Shown: piece after piece, positions 34,705-44,239 of the stretch
Numbering within the stretch: position 1 is the stretch's first letter
How the letters are laid out: each line of letters opens with the position of its first letter
Source of the DNA: Candidatus Nitronereus thalassa
GTDB taxonomy: Bacteria; Nitrospirota; Nitrospiria; Nitrospirales; UBA8639
NCBI RefSeq assembly: GCF_032191465.1
Contig: NZ_JAQOUE010000001.1
Coordinates: 310,001 to 374,000, forward strand
Reading direction: 5' to 3'
DNA length: 64,000 nt
The notes under the pieces: model-generated
The model's input: only the letters and a program-made list of their open reading frames with translations
What the model was told of the DNA's origin: nothing
The model's database searches: none
Made by a program: the position numbers and the translations under genes

Positions 34705-35520
34705 TTAAACCTTGAGGACCTTGTTGATGAACGCCAAGGTTTCTTCCCACGCCTTTTCAGCGGATTCGGCATGGTAGACATCGGGTTTGGATTCATTAAA
34801 AAAGCTATGAGTTGTCCCAGGGTAGGTAATGATTTGGAGGTTTTTGTCCGCATCGTCCGCAGCCGTTTTGAAGGCATCGAGTTCGTCCTTAGTGACCAGG
34901 TCGTCTTTTTCTGCCGCATGAATCAGCAGTGGACAGAGCATCCCTTGGATATGCTCTAGGGAGCTTGTTGGGTTTCCATAGAACGCTACGGCAGCTCGTA
35001 ACCGTCGCCTGCGACACGCAAATCGAATGGCGAGGGTCCCGCCAATTCCAAATCCAATGACGGCATGAAAATTGCGTCTTGTCTGATCGAGCAGTTCGTC
35101 TTCGGCAATGTTTGTGTTGAGCCATTCACAAGAGGCATTAATGTCTTCGAGGACCGTTTCTTGGTCCATTCGGTCAACCAGGGCATCGGCGACTTCGGCA
35201 TTAGCGGTAATCATCCCTCCCTGGCGTCCGTAAAGATTGGGGATTAATACCACATAGCCCTCACAGGCCAATCGAGTGGCCACCGCCTTTATCTGTCCAT
35301 TGAGCCCCCAACGCTCGTGGAGTAAGACAATTGAGGGGAATTTGCCCTTTTCTTGGGGGAAAAAATGCACCCCTTCGACTTGAGCTTCTTTGGGGATCCG
35401 AGTTTGGGCATAGGGATCCACCATTTTGTCCTTATGAGTGTCAAAAACCCCCTTACTCGAAAAGCGAACCGAACTGAAACCGATTTGGTTTGGAGTAAAA
35501 GGAGTCTCACGTTTTAACAT
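34705..35520 (-). CDS. Dienelactone-hydrolase-fold protein lacking the nucleophile
   Basis: 271 residues. Alpha/beta-hydrolase of the DLH type: SIVLLHERWGLNGQIKAVAT, GYVVLIPNLYG, an acid loop IHAAEKDDLVTKDELDA, and a His in PGTTHSFFNES. The nucleophile elbow, G-x-C-x-G in active enzymes, reads GFGIGG; a Gly replaces the Cys. I checked the codons (GGA TTT GGA ATT GGC GGG). So it may be inactive as a hydrolase or use a different chemistry. No signal peptide. It is followed by a secreted unknown after 15 bases. Confidence 0.82.
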   Translation of the reverse strand: MLKRETPFTPNQIGFSSVRFSSKGVFDTHKDKMVDPYAQTRIPKEAQVEGVHFFPQEKGKFPSIVLLHERWGLNGQIKAVATRLACEGYVVLIPNLYGRQGGMITANAEVADALVDRMDQETVLEDINASCEWLNTNIAEDELLDQTRRNFHAVIGFGIGGTLAIRFACRRRRLRAAVAFYGNPTSSLEHIQGMLCPLLIHAAEKDDLVTKDELDAFKTAADDADKNLQIITYPGTTHSFFNESKPDVYHAESAEKAWEETLAFINKVLKV

Positions 35521-35736
35521 GGGATTTTTCCACTTTCTAATGATTTAATCGCTAAAGGGACAGGCTATTAAGACCGAAAAGAACTATATCGACCGTGTCA
35601 AAGTCTTGTCAACGAAACCCTTCTCTCAGCGCGATGAGAAGGAACACACTATAAGGCCCCAAAAACCTAAGCAATTGATGGCTCATTTCGGAGCATATTT
35701 ATTGGTGATTTTTCACTCAAAGTAAGGACGATCCCT

Positions 35737-38031
35737 ATGCGTAATCCAATGTTGAAAATGACAATGTCCGTGACCTTGACCATTGCGTTGATCGCCACAG
35801 GGTGGGGGTGTACGCAAATGTCAGCGGAGGAGAAAAAAGTTGAACATATCTCAAGGGGACAGGCTTATTTCGCTGAGGAAAAATATCGGGAAGCCCTGAT
35901 TGAATATAAAAACGTCGTGCAGATCGATCCGAAGGATGCCAATGCGCATTATCAATTGGCGCTGATTCATATGAAACTTGGGGGAATGAGTGACCTCCAA
36001 GCGGCATTTGGGGAATTGGCCACCACTGTTGACTTAGATCCTTCGATTCAAGATGCCCAAATTAAATTGAGTGAGTTTTACTTATTAGCCAAACAACCGG
36101 AAAAAGCCCGAAAACATGCGGATATTGTATTGGCTTCTGCGCCTCAAGATCCTAAAGGGCATTTATTGCGGGGAAGGTCTCTGATCATCGAAAAAGAATT
36201 TGATCAAGGAATTGAAGAATTTCGACAGGCCATTCAACTCGATCCAGATAATACCAATACATACATTGATTTGGCCAAAGCCTATATTGGATTAAAAAAG
36301 CCTGAGGATGCCTTTGCGGCGCTCAAGGAAGGGTTGGCGAAACAACCAAATTCCACGGAGTTGATCTTAACCTTAGGTGATATTTACCTCATCACCGGGA
36401 AGGTCGATGAGGCGGAACAACGGTATCAGAAGGCGTTGGAGTTGGAACCGGACAACGAGGCCTTTTACATTAAACTGTCCCGATTTTATCAGTTAGTGCG
36501 GAAATGGGAGAAAGCTGAAAAGACCTTACGCCAATTAGTTGAGAAAAAACCGCAAAGTGAAGTGGGGCATATCCAACTAGGGGAATTTTTCGTTCAAATA
36601 GGAAAAGGGGATGAAGCCATCGCCCATTTTCAAAAGGCGTTAGACCTTAAACCTGACTCAGAAGTGGCTCAGGAAAAAGTCATCACTTATCATTTGGATG
36701 CCGGAAATCTCGACAAAGCTCAACCCCTGATCCAAGGGCTGTTGGATAAAAATAAGAATAACCTCTTAGGGCGGGTGTCCAACGCCCGAGTCCAAGTCAT
36801 GAAGGGGAATGTGAGCGAGGCCATTGCGACACTGCAACGCGTGATTAAAGAAGAGCCTCGAATGGCTATGGCTCATCACTATTTGGGTATTGCTCATGCA
36901 GCGAATAACGATGGGGCACAAGCCGTGCACGAGCTTACTGAGGCGGTGAAGCTCGCGCCCAATATGATCGCGGCTCGTAATGCTTTGGCCGGAATTCGTT
37001 TGGCTGAAGGCTCCTATGATCTGGCGATTGAAGGGGCCCAAGCGGCGTTTCGTTTAAACACACGAAATCTTCCCTCTGTTCGTGTTTTGGCTGAAGCCTA
37101 TTTTCGAAAAGGGGAAATTGCCAAAGCGAAAAAGGTATATGAAGCGATTGTTGAACAACTACCCATGGATGCATCCAGCCAATATCGCTTGGGTGTGATC
37201 GCGGCTAATGATAAGGATTACAAGGGGGCCTTGACACATTTTGAGAAGGCGGTCGAAGGTAATCCGAATTTCGTGCAGGCGGTCTCTCAAATTGCGGCGG
37301 TGCATCTGACTCAGGGCAAAGCAGATAAAGCTCGTGAACGGGTCATGAACCAAATTAAAACGGTGCCGGATAATCCTTTGCTTCACAACCTCCTTGGTGG
37401 CCTCTGGATGCAAGCCAAGAAAATGGATGAAGCTGAACAGGCCTTTCGAAAGGCCATCAGCATCGATGATACGGTTCAAATTTCTTATATGAATTTGGCT
37501 GAATTGTATCGCAAGACCGATCGCGTGAATGATGCGGTCAAGGAATATGAAACGGCATTAGCCAAGAACCCCAAACTGGTATCGGCCCACATGATGTTGG
37601 GGATGATTGCCGAGCAGCGGAAAGATCATGAAGGAGCTAAAGAGCATTATCGCGAAACCTTGAAAATAAACGACACCTTTGCTCCGGCAGCGAACAACTT
37701 GGCCTGGATTCTTGCCGAGGAGGGAAGTAACCTGGATGAAGCGTTGTCTTATGCCAAAATTGCTCGTGAACAACGACCCAGTGATCCGAATATTGCCGAT
37801 ACGTTAGGCTGGATTTACTATAAGAAAAATGCTTATTTGAAGGCCGTGTCGTATTTGAGCGAGGCTGCGGAGAAATTGCAAGACAATCCCACTGTCTACT
37901 ATCACTTGGGAATGACCCAATTGAAAAAGGGAGATCCAGCAGAAGCGAAGAAGGCCCTTAGCAAAGCCCTGAAGCTGAGTGATCGTTTCCCCGAAGCCGA
38001 AGAGGCAAAAAAAACGTTAGCTGAATTATAA
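35737..38031 (+). CDS. Large TPR-repeat lipoprotein
   Basis: 764 residues. Lipobox in ALIATGWGC near residue 25, after a short signal peptide. The remainder is a near-continuous array of about 18-20 tetratricopeptide repeats (for example KYREALIEYKNVVQIDPKDA, KVDEAEQRYQKALELEPDNE, RVNDAVKEYETALAKNPKLV, GDPAEAKKALSKALKLSD). This resembles the PrsT-type TPR lipoproteins found with PEP-CTERM/exopolysaccharide clusters, but no exosortase or PEP-CTERM gene is in the window. Probably a periplasmic scaffold. It is followed by a strong terminator. Confidence 0.88.
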   Translation: MRNPMLKMTMSVTLTIALIATGWGCTQMSAEEKKVEHISRGQAYFAEEKYREALIEYKNVVQIDPKDANAHYQLALIHMKLGGMSDLQAAFGELATTVDLDPSIQDAQIKLSEFYLLAKQPEKARKHADIVLASAPQDPKGHLLRGRSLIIEKEFDQGIEEFRQAIQLDPDNTNTYIDLAKAYIGLKKPEDAFAALKEGLAKQPNSTELILTLGDIYLITGKVDEAEQRYQKALELEPDNEAFYIKLSRFYQLVRKWEKAEKTLRQLVEKKPQSEVGHIQLGEFFVQIGKGDEAIAHFQKALDLKPDSEVAQEKVITYHLDAGNLDKAQPLIQGLLDKNKNNLLGRVSNARVQVMKGNVSEAIATLQRVIKEEPRMAMAHHYLGIAHAANNDGAQAVHELTEAVKLAPNMIAARNALAGIRLAEGSYDLAIEGAQAAFRLNTRNLPSVRVLAEAYFRKGEIAKAKKVYEAIVEQLPMDASSQYRLGVIAANDKDYKGALTHFEKAVEGNPNFVQAVSQIAAVHLTQGKADKARERVMNQIKTVPDNPLLHNLLGGLWMQAKKMDEAEQAFRKAISIDDTVQISYMNLAELYRKTDRVNDAVKEYETALAKNPKLVSAHMMLGMIAEQRKDHEGAKEHYRETLKINDTFAPAANNLAWILAEEGSNLDEALSYAKIAREQRPSDPNIADTLGWIYYKKNAYLKAVSYLSEAAEKLQDNPTVYYHLGMTQLKKGDPAEAKKALSKALKLSDRFPEAEEAKKTLAEL

Positions 38032-38054
38032 GAAGTAACCGTCGTAAAATAAAT

Positions 38055-38098
38055 AAAAAAGCCCGGCTTTGTCTTAACCAAAAAGCCGGGCTTTTTTT
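38055..38098. terminator. Bidirectional rho-independent terminator
   Basis: AAAAAGCCCGGCTTT, a loop of about 13 bases, then AAAGCCGGGCTTTTTTT. A-run on the left and T-run on the right make it work for both the TPR gene (plus) and the convergent thiI unit (minus). Confidence 0.92.
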
Positions 38099-38102
38099 AT
38101 GT

Positions 38103-39275
38103 CTAACAGGAAAATTCGACTAATTCCGCATTCTTTAACCCGGCCTCAACCATCTCCTGAATGGCCAATCCTTCCTCCGCTTTGCAAATGTCATGTGAGC
38201 GACATTTGGTGTTCGGGTGCGGCGGGACAAATAATGTACAGCAATCCTGGTCCGGTTCAATGGAAGTGTCAAACGTCCCAATTTGTTGCGATTCGTTGGT
38301 AATTTCAATTTTGTCCATGCCAATGAGTGGTCGCAAAATGGGCAGCTTAGGAATTTCACTGACCACCTGAATGTTTTCCGCGGTTTGGGATGCCACTTGC
38401 CCAAGGCTGTCTCCGGTAACCAAACCCCACGCCTGTTCTTTTTCGGCGATGTGATCGGCAATGCGCATCATCATCCGACGATAGAGGACCACTCGAATCG
38501 GGGCTGGAGAATCCAATACGATTTGTCGCTGAATTTCACCAAAGGGGATGAGGAAGAGCCGAGAATAGAGTTGATACCGTGTTAAATGCTTCGCTAAATC
38601 TCGAACTTTTTCCTCCGATGCCCTGGAGAGATACGGCCGACCGTGAAAGTGTACAAACGTCACTTTGCAGCCACGCTTCATCATGCGATAGGCAGCCACT
38701 GGAGAATCAATCCCGCCTGAGAGCAAACACACCACCTTCCCGCTCATGCCAGTGGGTAACCCGCCCGGACCCTGTTGGCGATTTAGAGAAAAATACGTTG
38801 TGTGATCCACGATCTCGATAAAAATCGTCAGGTCCGGCTTATGTAGTTGAACCGGTTTTCCCGTAATCTCATGAAGGTATGCCCCCACTTCTCGATTCAC
38901 TTCCACGGACGTGTGAGGAAATCGTTTATCCGCCCGTTTGGTCGTGACGCGAAAGGTGTGGAAGGATTGAGTGGGGAGTTGTGCTTCAATGGCTTTACAG
39001 AGGGGTTGCAAGTCTGGGTTTCCATAATCGATAGGGAGGGAATATGCCAGAGAATAATTGACCACGCCAAAGGTATGCCGAATGCCATCTTCGATGGCTG
39101 TCCATGGCGTACCGTCCTGGAAGCTGACCTTCACCCTCCCCGGGAGGGAGTCAACTTGAATGCCGTTATGGTGGCGAAGGGAATTTCGGAGGTGTTGCAC
39201 CATCCGTTGGATAAAGAATTTTCGGTTCCCACCCTTGAGGGCCAATTCGTGATAGTGCACGAGGGCACAGGGCAT
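38103..39275 (-). CDS. thiI: tRNA 4-thiouridine synthase (ThiI)
   Basis: 390 residues. N-terminal ferredoxin-like/THUMP region (about 1-165), then PP-loop ATPase CLLSGGIDSPVAAYRMMKRG with FVHFHGRPY and the pyrophosphatase tail GDSLGQVASQTAENI. There is no rhodanese domain, the class found in most non-enterobacterial species; the C-terminal Cys-rich tail DCCTLFVPPHPNTKCRSHD could hold a metal or accept sulfur. Makes s4U in tRNA and may supply thiazole sulfur. Its ATG overlaps the trxB stop by one base (TAATG). Confidence 0.93.
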   Translation of the reverse strand: MPCALVHYHELALKGGNRKFFIQRMVQHLRNSLRHHNGIQVDSLPGRVKVSFQDGTPWTAIEDGIRHTFGVVNYSLAYSLPIDYGNPDLQPLCKAIEAQLPTQSFHTFRVTTKRADKRFPHTSVEVNREVGAYLHEITGKPVQLHKPDLTIFIEIVDHTTYFSLNRQQGPGGLPTGMSGKVVCLLSGGIDSPVAAYRMMKRGCKVTFVHFHGRPYLSRASEEKVRDLAKHLTRYQLYSRLFLIPFGEIQRQIVLDSPAPIRVVLYRRMMMRIADHIAEKEQAWGLVTGDSLGQVASQTAENIQVVSEIPKLPILRPLIGMDKIEITNESQQIGTFDTSIEPDQDCCTLFVPPHPNTKCRSHDICKAEEGLAIQEMVEAGLKNAELVEFSC

Positions 39276-40192
39276 TATTCAGACGCCTCCAAAAAGCGTT
39301 CAGCATCGAGAGCGGCCATGCACCCCGTACCCGCTGCCGTAATGGCCTGTCGATAGTGAGAGTCCTGCACATCTCCGGCGGCGAAGACTCCGGGAATATT
39401 GGTCGCGGTGCCATGTGTAGTTTGAATATAGCCGTTGGCATCTGTGTCGATCTGTCCCGTGAAAATCTGGGTGTTGGGGGTATGCCCAATGGCTACAAAC
39501 ACCCCTTTGCAATCCAGAGTCTCGGGTTGGTTGGTCACGGTATCGCGGAGTCGAATGCCGGTGACCACTTCGTCTCCCAAAATTTCATCAGGAACCGCAT
39601 TCCAGCGAAACGATAATTTGTCATTTTTCATGGCTTTATCTTGCATGATTTTTGAAGCTCGAAGTTTATCGCGTCGATGGATGACCGTCACATGGCTGGC
39701 AAACTTCGTTAAAAACGTGGCTTCTTCCAACGCACTGTCTCCGCCACCAATCACAGCGATAGGCTGCCCTCGGAAGAAAAATCCATCACAGGTCGCACAG
39801 GTAGAGACTCCATGCCCAAGGAGCCGGCTTTCGGAAGGAAGCCCCAATAAATTTGCAGAGGCACCGGTGGAGATAATCACCGATTTGGCCTGGATCGTTC
39901 GTTCGTCATTAATCGTGATAGTAAACGGACGTTGGCTAAAATCCACCTTGGTCACATCCGCAGCCTCGAAGGTGGTCCCAAAGCGTTCCGCTTGGGCTCG
40001 CATATCCTGAATAAGTTGCGGCCCCATAATGCCCGTGGGAAAACCTGGAAAGTTTTCAACATCGGTGGTAAGGGTGAGTTGCCCTCCAGCTTGTGAACCT
40101 TCCAGCATATAAGGGGCGAGGTTGGCGCGAGCGGTGTAAATGGCAGCCGTGAGCCCGGCAGGGCCTGATCCAATAATCACAACGTTGTGCAT
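39275..40192 (-). CDS. trxB: Thioredoxin reductase
   Basis: 305 residues, FAD/NADPH flavoenzyme. FAD-binding IIGSGPAGLTAAIYTARANL, redox motif CATCDGFFFRG (Cys-x-x-Cys), NADPH-binding VIGGGDSALEEATFLT, and the C-terminal GVFAAGDVQDSHYRQAITAA. Reduces thioredoxin in the cytosol. Translationally coupled to thiI, which needs reductant after persulfide transfer. Confidence 0.95.
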   Translation of the reverse strand: MHNVVIIGSGPAGLTAAIYTARANLAPYMLEGSQAGGQLTLTTDVENFPGFPTGIMGPQLIQDMRAQAERFGTTFEAADVTKVDFSQRPFTITINDERTIQAKSVIISTGASANLLGLPSESRLLGHGVSTCATCDGFFFRGQPIAVIGGGDSALEEATFLTKFASHVTVIHRRDKLRASKIMQDKAMKNDKLSFRWNAVPDEILGDEVVTGIRLRDTVTNQPETLDCKGVFVAIGHTPNTQIFTGQIDTDANGYIQTTHGTATNIPGVFAAGDVQDSHYRQAITAAGTGCMAALDAERFLEASE

Positions 40193-40306
40193 CTGACAAA
40201 TCCTTGGGTTGAAGATGAAAATTTTTTAAATACGGGTATTAGGAACTATGATACCGATTTCGTCCTGGTCCTGAAAAGGTAAAGAGGTCTTCAGGTTGAA
40301 TGCCGG

Positions 40307-40954
40307 TTAGGGCTTTGCTTTTCGATGGTTCCGAGATTCGTGGGTTTTCTGTTGGGCTTGGGCCAAGAGGTCACCATAAAGATTATGAACTTTTCCTCGA
40401 AGTTCACCGAGGGGCAAAGTGCCATCAATCAGATAATCCGCCAATTTTTTTTTGTCCCGCATGGGAAGTTGGCCACGTATGCGGGCCAAGGCTTCCTTTC
40501 GAGACATTCCATCCCTTCCACAGGCTCGAGAAATTTGGGTGCGTTGATCGGAGGTCACTACGATCACGCGATCCATTCGAGCATGCGCATTGGCTTCAAT
40601 CAATAAGGCCGCATCATAAATAATGACGGCATCAGGGTGTTGCTTGGCGATGGATCTGGCGATGTTCGCTTGCTCGCGAGCGACCCGCGGGTGCACGATA
40701 GCATTTAAGTTTTTCAGTTGCTTGGGGTGTCCAAAGACCCGGGCAGCGAGGGCTTGACGATTAAGGGTCTGGTCATCGTGTAGAATGTTTGTACCGAAGG
40801 TCGCCACCAAGTCTTTCCAAGCCGCCCGTTTGGGTTGGACTACGGACCGTGCGAGTTGATCGGCATCGATCACTTCCGCCCCGCATTCTTGGAACATTTT
40901 TGCCACGGTGGTCTTTCCTGACGCTAAACCTCCGGTTAAGCCAACAAGTAACAT
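40307..40954 (-). CDS. coaE: Dephospho-CoA kinase
   Basis: Start at the ATG at 40954 (MLLVGLTGGLASGKTTVAKM); the open frame runs 20 codons further with no family match. 215 residues. P-loop GGLASGKTT, substrate region VIDADQLARSVVQP, HPRVAREQ and IYDAALLIEANAH, then RMDRVIVVTSDQRTQISR with the lid. The last step of CoA synthesis. The C-terminal extension AQQKTHESRNHRKAKP is basic and not typical of the family. Confidence 0.92.
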   Translation of the reverse strand: MLLVGLTGGLASGKTTVAKMFQECGAEVIDADQLARSVVQPKRAAWKDLVATFGTNILHDDQTLNRQALAARVFGHPKQLKNLNAIVHPRVAREQANIARSIAKQHPDAVIIYDAALLIEANAHARMDRVIVVTSDQRTQISRACGRDGMSRKEALARIRGQLPMRDKKKLADYLIDGTLPLGELRGKVHNLYGDLLAQAQQKTHESRNHRKAKP

Positions 40955-41118
40955 GGGAGCCCATATTACCGAGATTTCCCCTAGGCGTCGAGTGTGGAAA
41001 AGATGGAGTCTCACCCCTTCGACACTTGACCGTCTCTCAGAATTTCCTGTATTTGCCTAAGAAGGGTGTCTCAATATGTGATTGAGGCGGGGGGGAACCG
41101 CGTACCGCTCCTGAAAAA

Positions 41119-42159
41119 ATGAAACATATGAAATTTCTATCAACCACAATCATCATTTTGGGGTGCCTCCTTTGTGGAGCAAGTCTGGTCACGGCCCAAG
41201 AGGGTTTTCTCCCCCATGGATCCGAAACACCTGGTGGGGCGACATGGGTTGTGGCGTTAGATGGAACCGGGCAATTCATTTCCATTCAAGAGGCCATTGA
41301 TCAAGCGCATAATGGCGATACCATTTTCATTAAGGCAGGAAACTATAGTGAAGACGTGACCGTCCATAGTAAAGAGGGACTGAAAATCGTCGGCGAGGGA
41401 TGGAAGAAAGTATTTATTGCAGGGTTGAACCGTGTTGGCACGCTTCATATTGGCAAGTGGCCGTATGGCGCGACTGATGTCGAAATTAGCGGGATGTCGA
41501 TTCAACAACACGGTGGTCTTGGAATAGGTATTTTTAATGGGGCGGGGGTGATGCTTCGAGACATACACGTCAATGGATTAATTTTTGTCCAGCAAGTCCA
41601 ACGAGTGCGAATCGAACACTGCATTGTGGGTGGCAGTGAAACCACGGGCATGGCCTTTGCTGATTCAGACGCAATTCTCGTGGGCAATATCATCCACGAT
41701 AATGATCACGGCGTTTCGGTGGGAGGTACCTCGAAAGTTGAAATGAAAAATAATGTGATTACTCGGAGCCTATTTGAGGCCATTTTGGTGGCAGATAAAG
41801 GTCAGGCCTCTATTGTCCAGAACACGCTAGTCAACAACGGTGGCGGCGTGAAATTTCAAGATGAGTCTTTCGGAGATATTCGAGGGAATATTATTAGTGA
41901 TTCAAAAGTGGGAGTGGCATATTCTTCCACGGCGAACGTGACACGATCCTACAACGCATTCCATAACAATGGTGCCCATGATCAAATCAGCGAAACTGCT
42001 CCCACATCCTCATCTGGTAATTCCCAACACAATGCACTTTATGTATCTCCACATTTTGTCGCCCCGGATCGTGGCGATTTCAGACTACAAACCGACTCAC
42101 CGTTGTTGAATGTCGGAGAATTCCCCTTTCTCGGCGCGCTTGGTCCTATCAGCCAATAA
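41119..42159 (+). CDS. Secreted right-handed beta-helix protein (NosD-like)
   Basis: 346 residues (or 343 from ATG 41128). The signal peptide ends near VTA|QE. The body begins ALDGTGQFISIQEAIDQAHN, GDTIFIKAGNYSEDV and then repeats of about 22 residues (VEISGMSIQQHGGLGIGIF, DAILVGNIIHDNDHGVSV, KVEMKNNVITRSLFEAILVA, FGDIRGNIISDSKVGVAY), the pattern of a parallel beta-helix such as in NosD and polysaccharide-modifying proteins. Catalytic residues cannot be named. Probably periplasmic or surface. Confidence 0.85.
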   Translation: MKHMKFLSTTIIILGCLLCGASLVTAQEGFLPHGSETPGGATWVVALDGTGQFISIQEAIDQAHNGDTIFIKAGNYSEDVTVHSKEGLKIVGEGWKKVFIAGLNRVGTLHIGKWPYGATDVEISGMSIQQHGGLGIGIFNGAGVMLRDIHVNGLIFVQQVQRVRIEHCIVGGSETTGMAFADSDAILVGNIIHDNDHGVSVGGTSKVEMKNNVITRSLFEAILVADKGQASIVQNTLVNNGGGVKFQDESFGDIRGNIISDSKVGVAYSSTANVTRSYNAFHNNGAHDQISETAPTSSSGNSQHNALYVSPHFVAPDRGDFRLQTDSPLLNVGEFPFLGALGPISQ

Positions 42160-42296
42160 TATTGCTCCCAAAAATTTTGAGGTTTTCTGCGAATTCCACC
42201 TGATTACATTCATGGGATCAAGGCGAGTAGTGTTTGTAGGGTTGGTCGTGGTGTTATCGATTGAGTTAAACCTTGCTAAAAGGAAAGAGTAAAACG

Positions 42297-43052
42297 TTAC
42301 TTCTTTGCTTTGGGACGTAAACGAAGAAAGCCTTGGTCGGCGTCGAGGGTGACTTCGAAGTTTCTGAGGAAGGACATCCCGAGGAGGCCGGATATTCCTG
42401 AAATTCCATCTGGTAAATCATGGATGGCGACGGCCACATTGGAAGCATGGGCTGCTCCAACTTGGAGGGATTCCAAATTTGACATGCTGACCTGAACCGA
42501 CCCACCGGCCGTATTGACCGTATTCAAACTCACATCCGATCCCGACAGTAACCCCAGTTCAATTCCGATATCGTACGACAGCACTGTCATCGTGGCACCT
42601 GTGTCCACAATTAGATGGGCATCAACCGAACCATTTAGCGTCACTTGGACTACCATAGAACCGCCAATTTTTGTGATGGGGACGGTAATCGTCTCAAGTT
42701 CTTCTTTTTTTTTGTCAATGGCCTCGTTATCTTGGTCGGATTGTTCCTTGGTCGTGCCTTCTTTGGTCTGTTCGTATCTTTGTGAGATGGAAGCCCTTTT
42801 GGGATGTTGCCGAGGGGGATGAGCCTGTGCTGGATTCGGAATTGGAGAAGGCGCTATTTGCGCCGTAGGTTTTTTCGGATCAAGGATCGTGCAGTCTTCG
42901 AGTTGTGCTGGACTGTCGGTTAAAACCACCGAACCTTGGGCGTCAAAACATCGATACATAGTAGCCATGGCCGTAGGGTTGATTGCCACAAGAACAAGGA
43001 TGGTAAGTCCCCATGCGAATCCTTTCGAGCAAAATGTGGATCTTGTCCGCAT
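42297..43052 (-). CDS. Exported retropepsin-like aspartic protease with DUF4124-like head
   Basis: 251 residues. A signal peptide (FAWGLTILVLVAINPTAMA) is followed by a short DUF4124-like segment (TMYRCFDAQGSVVLTDSPAQ), a Gln/Lys-rich linker, and a retroviral-protease-like domain: AHLIVDTGATMTVLSYDIG (catalytic Asp-Thr-Gly), VNTAGGSVQVSMSNLESLQV, and GISGLLGMSFLRNFEVTLD. Related proteins act as periplasmic aspartyl proteases. It is the last gene of the pilus/secretion operon, starting 3 bases after the PilP-like gene, so probably linked to it. Confidence 0.87.
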   Translation of the reverse strand: MRTRSTFCSKGFAWGLTILVLVAINPTAMATMYRCFDAQGSVVLTDSPAQLEDCTILDPKKPTAQIAPSPIPNPAQAHPPRQHPKRASISQRYEQTKEGTTKEQSDQDNEAIDKKKEELETITVPITKIGGSMVVQVTLNGSVDAHLIVDTGATMTVLSYDIGIELGLLSGSDVSLNTVNTAGGSVQVSMSNLESLQVGAAHASNVAVAIHDLPDGISGISGLLGMSFLRNFEVTLDADQGFLRLRPKAKK

Positions 43053-43055
43053 CGG

Positions 43056-43667
43056 TTAGGTTTTATTTCCGTCTTTGGTCAAGGGAATTGTGGCTTCCAC
43101 GGTTTCTCCAATGCCCTTCAGATATTTCGATAACACGACGGCCGTAGGTTCAATGGATTTCACTTGAATATCCCCTTCTAGTGTTTCTCCTTGCTTCACA
43201 ATGTATATCGCTTGACCATTGCTCAGGAATACCTGTTGGTCACCTTTTTTGGTTAAGTATCCTAAAAATTGGTATTGCCGCAATTGTTGTTGGGCCTGCT
43301 GAGCGGCCAAATTATTCGGTGAAGGTGGTGGAGGAGGTGGCGGTGGGGTGTTGACCGGTGCGGCCTTCGGGGCACGTGGTTTGGGCGGCGTGGCTTCAGG
43401 TTTGGCCCGCGTTTTGGCTACGGTGGGTTTTGGTTGATTGGGATCTTTCAGAGGAGCAAAGATGTTTCTGGGAGTATTGAGAGTGATTGGTACAGTGTGG
43501 TCTACACCAAAACCCAAGGGACCGGTTTCCCGGGAAGCGGGTCTTGTGGCTTGGATATTTGTGGGGGCGTATTGTTGAGCCTCCTGTTCCATATCTTCAA
43601 CAATGATCAAGGTGGCTCCAAGAAGGAGGACGCCTATGAGTAGGAGGCCTTTTTCGCGTTTAGTCAC
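43056..43667 (-). CDS. PilP/GspC-like assembly protein
   Basis: 203 residues. One N-terminal helix (GLLLIGVLLLGATLIIV), a long Pro/Lys-rich periplasmic linker with eight consecutive Pro, and a small beta domain with YQFLGYLTKKGDQQVFLSNG and GQAIYIVKQGETLEGDIQVK, the typical PilP/GspC HR-type domain that contacts the secretin. Overlaps the PilO-like gene by 4 bases (ATGA). The poly-Pro run should call for EF-P. Confidence 0.82.
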   Translation of the reverse strand: MTKREKGLLLIGVLLLGATLIIVEDMEQEAQQYAPTNIQATRPASRETGPLGFGVDHTVPITLNTPRNIFAPLKDPNQPKPTVAKTRAKPEATPPKPRAPKAAPVNTPPPPPPPPSPNNLAAQQAQQQLRQYQFLGYLTKKGDQQVFLSNGQAIYIVKQGETLEGDIQVKSIEPTAVVLSKYLKGIGETVEATIPLTKDGNKT

Positions 43668-44239
43668 GGTGAGGTGAATCCTTTCACGGATAGAGCGCCT
43701 TCCGGTTTGAAATACGTTCCAATGCGCATTTTAAAGGCGACATCTTCACCTTTTTTTGATCGTTCAGCCGTTAACTTTTCAATGATGAGATAGGTCCCCG
43801 AGGTCTCCAACTCGAATATAAACTTTCGGATGGCCTCATACGGACCAAAGGCATCAAAGGAAATATCCCCCTTTGCTGCGAGTTTATTCTTCTGTTTGTT
43901 CTGATGGTATTGCATCCCGGGGATTCGTACGTTGTTGGATTTGGCCAGTGTTGTGATTGTAACTCCCAAATCAGAAAAATCTTCAGGGACGGGTAGTTTA
44001 TTCCATATTCCGGCTAATTGCGTTTGGGTCGTTTTGGCCTTCTGCCGCTGGACGTGTTGTTGTTGCAATTGAGTAAGCGTGGCTTCCACTTGGGCATGCC
44101 GGTCTTCCGTTGGAATAAGCACACCAAAATACATTCCTATGCACCCAAGTAAGCTGGCGCACGTGAGACCGACTAAGGGTTTTAAAAATCGAAGCGTGGT
44201 ATTGGCAGTTGGTGAGAGTGTCGTGTTTGGCAGATTCAT
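43664..44239 (-). CDS. PilO-like inner-membrane protein
   Basis: 191 residues. One membrane helix (PLVGLTCASLLGCIGMYFGV), a coiled coil (about 50-85: QVEATLTQLQQQHVQRQKAK), then an alpha/beta domain with FDAFGPYEAIRKFIFELETS and IIEKLTAERS. This is the PilO pattern: a small ferredoxin-like domain in the periplasm pairing with PilN. It directly abuts the PilN-like stop. Confidence 0.82.
   Translation of the reverse strand: MNLPNTTLSPTANTTLRFLKPLVGLTCASLLGCIGMYFGVLIPTEDRHAQVEATLTQLQQQHVQRQKAKTTQTQLAGIWNKLPVPEDFSDLGVTITTLAKSNNVRIPGMQYHQNKQKNKLAAKGDISFDAFGPYEAIRKFIFELETSGTYLIIEKLTAERSKKGEDVAFKMRIGTYFKPEGALSVKGFTSP

Noticed and set aside
35900-38000. Repeated DNA resembling an array
   Set aside because: The repetition is coding: degenerate TPR motifs of about 34 codons, with no constant repeats and spacers.
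40955-41014. N-terminal extension of coaE
   Set aside because: The extra 20 codons have no family match, and the P-loop should lie close to the N-terminus.
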